Shown here: piece after piece, positions 59,600 through 64,000 of the stretch
Layout: each line of letters opens with the position of its first letter
Numbering within the stretch: the stretch's first letter is position 1
Translations under genes and position numbers: made by a program
From: Schaedlerella arabinosiphila
GTDB taxonomy: Bacteria > Bacillota > Clostridia > Lachnospirales > Lachnospiraceae
Direction of reading: 5' to 3'
Assembly: GCF_003885045.1 (NCBI RefSeq)
Contig: NZ_RHJS01000002.1
Location: 434,001-498,000, forward strand
DNA: 64,000 bases
Notes under the pieces: generated by a model
Told to the model about the DNA's origin: nothing
The model's input: only the letters and a program-made list of their open reading frames with translations
Databases searched by the model: none

Positions 59600-61954
59600 A
59601 TGATGAATATGGAAATAAAGCCGATCTACCCTGTGGAGCCCTGGACCATTACGGAGACTTCCTTTGACCGGAAATACAATTATAGGAATGAGACGACGTT
59701 TTCTCTCTCCAACGGATACATCGGAACCCGGGGGACGTTTGAGGAAGCCTATGATTTTGACATAGACACCGGGCTGGAAGGGAATTTTGTAAATGGATTC
59801 TATGAGAGTGAGCAGATCCGCTACGGGGAAGCGAATTTCGGATCGCCGCTGTTCAGCCAGTCCCTGCTGAATCTGCCGAATATGAAAGAGACGAGGGTGC
59901 TCCTGGAGGATGAATGGTTCACCATGGAGGAGGGGACGATAGAAGACTACTCCAGAACCCTGCATATGAAGGACGGGGTGCTGAAAAGGAGCCTGGTCTG
60001 GACCTCGCCCCGGGGAAGGAAGGCAGAGATCCGGTTCCAAAGGCTGGTGTCCTTTGAAATGAAAAATATCATGGCCATCCGCGTTCAGGTCACGCCGCTG
60101 AATTTTTCCGGAAAGATTCAGTTTCGGTCAAGGCTGCAGGCGGATGTGGAAAACCATACGAGAAAGACGAACCCGATCGTGGATTACGGCCCCTTCGGCC
60201 GAAGGCTGGAACCTCTCAGGCTGGAGGGGGAAGGATACCGCCTGTATTATGAAGGGATTACGAAAAACAGCCGGCTCACCGCAGCCTGCGGGTGCAGCCA
60301 CAGGGTATCCGGCAGCGAATGTGAGACGGGATGGGAGTTTTGTATAGGGGAACTGGAAGGGACGGCGGTTTTGACGGCAGAGGCGAAGGAGGGCTCTGCC
60401 GTGGTGCTGGAAAAAATGCTCTGCTATTCCACGGATCTGGATCTGCCGGCAGAGGATTTGAGAGGATTTATTCTGGACACCTTAAAAGAAGCGGAGCAGA
60501 AAACCTTCGGAGGACTGGAAAAGAGCCAGAAGGCCTATATGGGACGGTTCTGGAACACGGCGGATATCCGGATTCAGGGAAAGGACAGTCAGGCTTTGCA
60601 GCAGGGGCTTCGGTTCAACCTGTTTCATATCCTGCAGTCCGCGGGAAGGGACGGCAGAACCGGAATGGGGGCCAAGGGATTGTCGGGAGAGGGATATGAG
60701 GGGCACTATTTCTGGGATACGGAGATGTATGTGCTGCCGGTGTTTGTGTATACCGAGCCGGAGACTGCCAGACGGCTTTTGGACTACCGGTACGGCACCC
60801 TGGAACAGGCCAGGGAAAGGGCCCGGATTCTGGGTCATGAGAAAGGCGCTTTGTTTCCCTGGCGCACCATCAACGGGGAGGAGGCGTCCACCTATTATCC
60901 GCTGGGAACCGCCCAGTACCATATCAACGCGGATATCGCCTATGCACTGTCCCTGTACCTGCAGGTGACGGGGGATGTGGACTACCTGAAAGAAAAGGGG
61001 GCGGAAATCCTCATCGAGACTGCCCGGGTCTGGGCGGATGTGGGCAGCTTTGCGGAGTGCAAAGGGGGCAGATACTGTATCTGCAGCGTGACCGGGCCGG
61101 ACGAATACAATGTGCTTGTGGACAATAATTTTTACACAAACCTGATGGCCAGGGAAAATCTCCGGGACGCGAAAGGAGCAGTGGAATATCTGGCCCGGCA
61201 CGACAGGGAAGTGCTTGCACGCCTGAAAGAGAAACTGGATTTTTCGGAGGAGGAATGGAAGCTCTGGCAGAGGATCATAGATCACATGTATTTTCCATAT
61301 GACGAAGCCCGGCAGGTTTACCCCCTTGACGATGGATTCATGATGCGCAGGCCCTGGGACGAATCGAGGATACCTGAGGAAAAAAGGGCGTGGCTGTATG
61401 AGAATTATCATCCGCTGTTTATTATGCGGCACCGGATGTCCAAGCAGGCCGACGCCATCCTGGGGATGTATCTGCACAGCCATCTTTTTACGAAGGAAGA
61501 GATCCGGCGGAATTACGACTTTTACCAGGAGGTGACTCTTCATCATTCCTCCCTGTCTACCTGTATTTTCGGGATTGTCGCAAGCGATATCGGGTATGAT
61601 GACGAGGCTTACCGGTATTTTTCACAGTCGGCCAGGATGGATCTGGATGATTACCATCATAATTTTTACGCGGGCATCCACGGGGCCAATATGGCGGGTA
61701 CATGGCAGGCGGTTGTAAACGGGTTTGCCGGGCTGCGGTGCCAGGAGACAAGGCTTAAGTTTTCTCCGTCCCTTCCATCGGAGTGGGAAAGCTATTCCTT
61801 TAAGCTCCGGTACAAAAGGGCGCTTTTGAGGATCGGGGTTTCCCGGGGACAGGCGGAGTTTACCCTGGAAGAGGGGGAGAAGATCACATTTTATATCGGC
61901 GGAAAGGAAATTTGTATTCAGGAAAACGGAGGGAGACACGTTGAAAAAATATAA
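59600..61954 (+). CDS. Glycoside hydrolase family 65 phosphorylase
   Basis: This 784-residue enzyme has the GH65 layout: N-terminal beta-sandwich (residues about 10-270, NGYIGTRGTFEEAYDFD), (alpha/alpha)6 barrel (about 320-700) and a small C-terminal beta domain. The catalytic Glu502 lies in VTGPDEYNVLVDNNFYTN, and HYFWDTEMYVLPVFV forms part of the phosphate and sugar site. GH65 enzymes cleave maltose, trehalose, kojibiose, nigerose or related alpha-glucosides with phosphate, giving beta-glucose-1-phosphate. The exact linkage cannot be told. The absence of a signal peptide places it in the cytoplasm. The ribosome binding site is weak, so ATG 59600, 59603 and 59609 are all possible. Confidence 0.9.
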   Translation: MMNMEIKPIYPVEPWTITETSFDRKYNYRNETTFSLSNGYIGTRGTFEEAYDFDIDTGLEGNFVNGFYESEQIRYGEANFGSPLFSQSLLNLPNMKETRVLLEDEWFTMEEGTIEDYSRTLHMKDGVLKRSLVWTSPRGRKAEIRFQRLVSFEMKNIMAIRVQVTPLNFSGKIQFRSRLQADVENHTRKTNPIVDYGPFGRRLEPLRLEGEGYRLYYEGITKNSRLTAACGCSHRVSGSECETGWEFCIGELEGTAVLTAEAKEGSAVVLEKMLCYSTDLDLPAEDLRGFILDTLKEAEQKTFGGLEKSQKAYMGRFWNTADIRIQGKDSQALQQGLRFNLFHILQSAGRDGRTGMGAKGLSGEGYEGHYFWDTEMYVLPVFVYTEPETARRLLDYRYGTLEQARERARILGHEKGALFPWRTINGEEASTYYPLGTAQYHINADIAYALSLYLQVTGDVDYLKEKGAEILIETARVWADVGSFAECKGGRYCICSVTGPDEYNVLVDNNFYTNLMARENLRDAKGAVEYLARHDREVLARLKEKLDFSEEEWKLWQRIIDHMYFPYDEARQVYPLDDGFMMRRPWDESRIPEEKRAWLYENYHPLFIMRHRMSKQADAILGMYLHSHLFTKEEIRRNYDFYQEVTLHHSSLSTCIFGIVASDIGYDDEAYRYFSQSARMDLDDYHHNFYAGIHGANMAGTWQAVVNGFAGLRCQETRLKFSPSLPSEWESYSFKLRYKRALLRIGVSRGQAEFTLEEGEKITFYIGGKEICIQENGGRHVEKI

Positions 61955-62807
61955 GGCGGTCTTTTTCGACTGGGACGGCACCGCGGTGACATCCAGGACG
62001 GCGCCGGCAGAGGCGGCGGTATCGGCAATGCGGCCGCTGCTGGAGAAGGGGGTGAAGCTGGCGGTGATCAGCGGGACCACCCTGGAGAATATCGCAGGCG
62101 GGCGCATAGAAGAGTATTTTACGAAAAAACAGCTTGAGAATCTATACCTGGGCCTGGGGCGTGGGGCTTATAATTATGAATTTCGGGATGGGACGCCCTA
62201 TATCTTTGAAAACAAGATCCCGGATCAGAAAACGCTGCTGGATATCCACCGGATCTGTTTTGAGATCCATGTCCGGCTGAAAGAGCAGTACGGACTGGAT
62301 ACGGACATCGTTTTTTGCAGGCCCAACTACTGCAAGATTGACCTGATGGCGGACAATCTGAGGGGAGATCATCTGTTTATGCAGGAGGACGAACTCCATA
62401 TGCTTCGGAGGAAGCTCAAAAACCATGGGATTTGCAGAGGGCTCATGGAGCTGCTGGAGCTGGCTGTTTCTATCGGGAAGGATTATGGGATCAAGGTGGT
62501 TCCTACCTGCGACGCGAAGTATCTGGAGGTGGGGGTGTCCAGCAAAAGTGACAACGTAGATGCGATCCTCGGCCGCATATCCCGGGAAAGTGGTATCCAG
62601 GCCGGAGACTGTGCGTTTTGGGGAGATGAATATGTGGGGATAGAAGAAAACATTTTCGGCAGCGACAGCTTTATGCGTACCGGGCGGACTTCGGCGGGGG
62701 ATTTTTTTGATGTGTCGGAGGTAAGCGGGCAGCGGCCGGAAGGGGTGAAAATGGTGGGGGGAGGCGTGGAAAGGTTTTTGGAGTTTCTTAAGGGGCAGGG
62801 GTGTTAG
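61941..62807 (+). CDS. HAD superfamily phosphatase/phosphomutase-like protein
   Basis: This 288-residue HAD protein has motif I FFDWDGTAVTS (nucleophile Asp and acid/base Asp), motif II VISGTT, and motif IV FWGDEYVGIEE. It starts at TTG 61941, 5 bp after GGAGGG, and overlaps the GH65 gene by 14 bp. The cap arrangement looks more like HAD-IIB (Cof/phosphomannomutase type) than like beta-phosphoglucomutase, the usual partner of GH65. Processing of the phosphorylated sugar product is the likely role, but beta-phosphoglucomutase activity is not supported by sequence alone. Confidence 0.8.
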   Translation: MKKYKAVFFDWDGTAVTSRTAPAEAAVSAMRPLLEKGVKLAVISGTTLENIAGGRIEEYFTKKQLENLYLGLGRGAYNYEFRDGTPYIFENKIPDQKTLLDIHRICFEIHVRLKEQYGLDTDIVFCRPNYCKIDLMADNLRGDHLFMQEDELHMLRRKLKNHGICRGLMELLELAVSIGKDYGIKVVPTCDAKYLEVGVSSKSDNVDAILGRISRESGIQAGDCAFWGDEYVGIEENIFGSDSFMRTGRTSAGDFFDVSEVSGQRPEGVKMVGGGVERFLEFLKGQGC

Positions 62808-62919
62808 ATACGAGTGCTGTTATGTTCGTAAGACCTTAGGAATATTTTTTTGTATCGATTATTTTGATATGTGGTATTGCAGCTTATAAAATTCCGTCTT
62901 TCACAGTTAAAAAAAAGAA

Positions 62920-62968
62920 AAAACTGCTATATCCCTTATATTTACCGGGGTATAGCAGTTTTTTTTGT
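62920..62968 (+). terminator. Intrinsic terminator of the GH65 operon
   Basis: AAAACTGCTATA and TATAGCAGTTTT pair around a loop with CCC/GGGG complement and are followed by eight T. No gene is recognised from here to the GntR start. Confidence 0.85.
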
Positions 62969-63156
62969 TGTCACGGACTATGGTAATTTATTCCCGTCTT
63001 TTACTTTTTTTCTGAATTGTTTTCATCTTACTTTTTGTTATGAACTGATAATCTGTTCGAAAGCTACAGGCATCATGAAGGGCATAAGAAGGCTTTTCCA
63101 GAACAGGTTTTATGAGACCTGTAAGAACTTTTTCTATGATATGGCTGTCTGCCATA

Positions 63157-63207
63157 TTGACAACCGTTCTTGTGTGTATTATACTGTATTTGTAATAGTA
63201 ATACAGT
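63157..63207 (+). promoter_or_regulatory. Consensus-like promoter with operator for the gntR-ABC operon
   Basis: TTGACA (63157-63162) and TATACT (63180-63185) have a 17-bp spacer. Overlapping the start site is the inverted repeat CTGTATT-N9-AATACAG (63184-63206), the expected place for the autoregulatory site of a YtrA-type repressor. Confidence 0.7.
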
Positions 63208-63231
63208 TAAAACAGAAATGGAGGTGAGCAT

Positions 63232-63615
63232 TTGGAAATAATCGTAAGCAATAAAGCAAGCCGACCGCTGTATGAGCAAATTTCTTCACAGATTAAAGCG
63301 GCTATTATGAGTGGAGAACTGAAAGCTGGTGAAGCGATTCCATCTGTGCGTTCATTGGCAAAATCGCTGCACATCAGTATTCTTACAGTACAAAAGGCTT
63401 ATGCAACTTTGCAGGAAGATGGTTTTATTGAAACAACTGCTGGGAAAGGCTGCTATGTGTCGGCACAAAACCAAGACTTCTATCTTGAAGAACAACAAAA
63501 GAAGATAGAGGAAAAATTTGCAGAGGCAATCGAAATTGCCCGCACAAGCGGAATATCTCTCAACAAGCTGACCGATTTGCTAACCCTTATGTATCAGGAG
63601 GATGATGGAGAATGA
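63232..63615 (+). CDS. GntR family regulator, YtrA subfamily
   Basis: This 127-residue protein has an N-terminal winged helix (RPLYEQISSQIKAAIMSGEL, IPSVRSLAKSLHISILTVQK, DGFIETTAGKGCYV) and the short C-terminal helical dimerisation tail typical of YtrA, without an effector domain. It starts at TTG 63232 after GGAGGTG. YtrA repressors usually control an adjacent ABC transporter, here the gene that overlaps its stop by 4 bp. Confidence 0.9.
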   Translation: MEIIVSNKASRPLYEQISSQIKAAIMSGELKAGEAIPSVRSLAKSLHISILTVQKAYATLQEDGFIETTAGKGCYVSAQNQDFYLEEQQKKIEEKFAEAIEIARTSGISLNKLTDLLTLMYQEDDGE

Positions 63616-64000
63616 ATGATGCTTTAATTATTTCAGGTCTAACTAAGACATATAAAGATTTTATGTTGAATGGAGTTTCATTTTCTGTTCCATGTGGTTC
63701 TATTGTAGGACTGATTGGTGAAAATGGAGCCGGAAAAAGTACAACGATCAATGCAGTGCTGGGACTTATTCAGAAAGAGGCTGGCAGCATCTGCGTTTTA
63801 GGTAAAGAGCAGCTGGATAATGAAATCAAGGAACAGATTGGTGTCGTATTTGACGGCAATAACTATCCTGAAATCTTTTCTACCCGAAAACTCAACCGGG
63901 TTATGAAAGACATTTATCATTCATGGGAAGAACACACATTCCTGAACCTTTTGAAAAAATTTTCTTTACCTGCTGATAAACCGATGAAGCAATTTTCAAA
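63612..64000 (+). CDS. ABC transporter ATP-binding protein (cut by window end)
   Basis: The first 129 codons are visible. They carry LIISGLTKTYKDFMLNGVSF and Walker A IGENGAGKSTTINAVLGL; the signature and Walker B motifs lie beyond the window. The ATG overlaps the gntR stop (ATGA). This is the classic YtrA-ABC arrangement, in which the transporter often responds to cell-wall antibiotics or envelope stress. Confidence 0.88.
   Translation, partial: MNDALIISGLTKTYKDFMLNGVSFSVPCGSIVGLIGENGAGKSTTINAVLGLIQKEAGSICVLGKEQLDNEIKEQIGVVFDGNNYPEIFSTRKLNRVMKDIYHSWEEHTFLNLLKKFSLPADKPMKQFS

Noticed and set aside
62871..63227. 118-codon plus-strand ORF after the HAD gene
   Set aside because: It begins before and runs through the terminator hairpin and the gntR promoter; no ribosome binding site.

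Overview
The window looks like a chromosome segment of a gut Firmicute of the Lachnospiraceae / Clostridium cluster XIVa type. The evidence is strong AGGAGG-type ribosome binding sites, several TTG and GTG starts, sigma-A promoters, dense carbohydrate-uptake operons, AraC and RpiR regulators, and small DUF3791/DUF3990 and SdpI-type genes common in that group. No rRNA, tRNA or CRISPR array was found.

Layout. 1-6.1 kb: a slipin (cut by the window edge), an alanine-type Na+ symporter, an AraC regulator split from its EamA exporter partner by a 194-bp miniature inverted-repeat element, and a Fic protein overlapping a cysteine-less alkyltransferase-like protein. 6.1-12.2 kb, minus strand: a complete sialic acid operon, nanE-nanA-SSS symporter-yhcH-nanK-rpiR, with its own promoter and a cre-like palindrome. 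12.6-14.3 kb: an AAA ATPase/nuclease-like gene. 14.4-34 kb: a large glycoside-metabolism region with two TIM-barrel isomerase-like proteins, three Gfo/Idh/MocA oxidoreductases, an iron-sulfur-flavoprotein-like protein, two GPH-family sugar symporters, a type-B carboxylesterase, an RpiR regulator and two AraC regulators fused to catalytically altered GH39 domains. It also holds two 170-bp structured tandem repeats and an ISAs1-family insertion sequence with a 10-bp target duplication.

34-45 kb is an AT-richer accessory region. It holds the collapsed remains of a BREX type 1 phage-defence island: the N-terminus of BrxA, the C-terminus of PglX, both ends of PglZ, a frameshifted AlbA_2/HATPase gene and a SIR2 stub. 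In the middle sits an apparently intact DUF3791-DUF3990-DUF3791 module that resembles a toxin-antitoxin system. Next come an XRE regulator, a membrane-anchored coiled-coil protein, a DinJ-YafQ toxin-antitoxin pair with a consensus promoter, and an ABC exporter with SdpR/SdpI-like genes.

45.6-52.6 kb: a YhcH-AraC-ABC sugar importer-Gfo/Idh cluster, then a GNAT toxin-like pair behind a promoter with three operator-like boxes. 52.6-62.8 kb: a YesMN-type two-component system divergent from an ABC importer, a GH65 glycoside phosphorylase and a HAD phosphatase, suggesting import and phosphorolysis of an alpha-linked disaccharide. 63.2 kb to the end: a YtrA-type GntR repressor and an ABC ATPase cut by the window end.

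The most notable points are the decayed BREX-1 island with its surviving internal module; the GH39 domains reused as apparent sensors beside oxidoreductase/isomerase sets that recall oxidative (3-keto) glycoside cleavage; a 29-bp hairpin repeated just upstream of the ribosome binding sites of three sugar-related genes; and the small mobile element that broke a translationally coupled gene pair.
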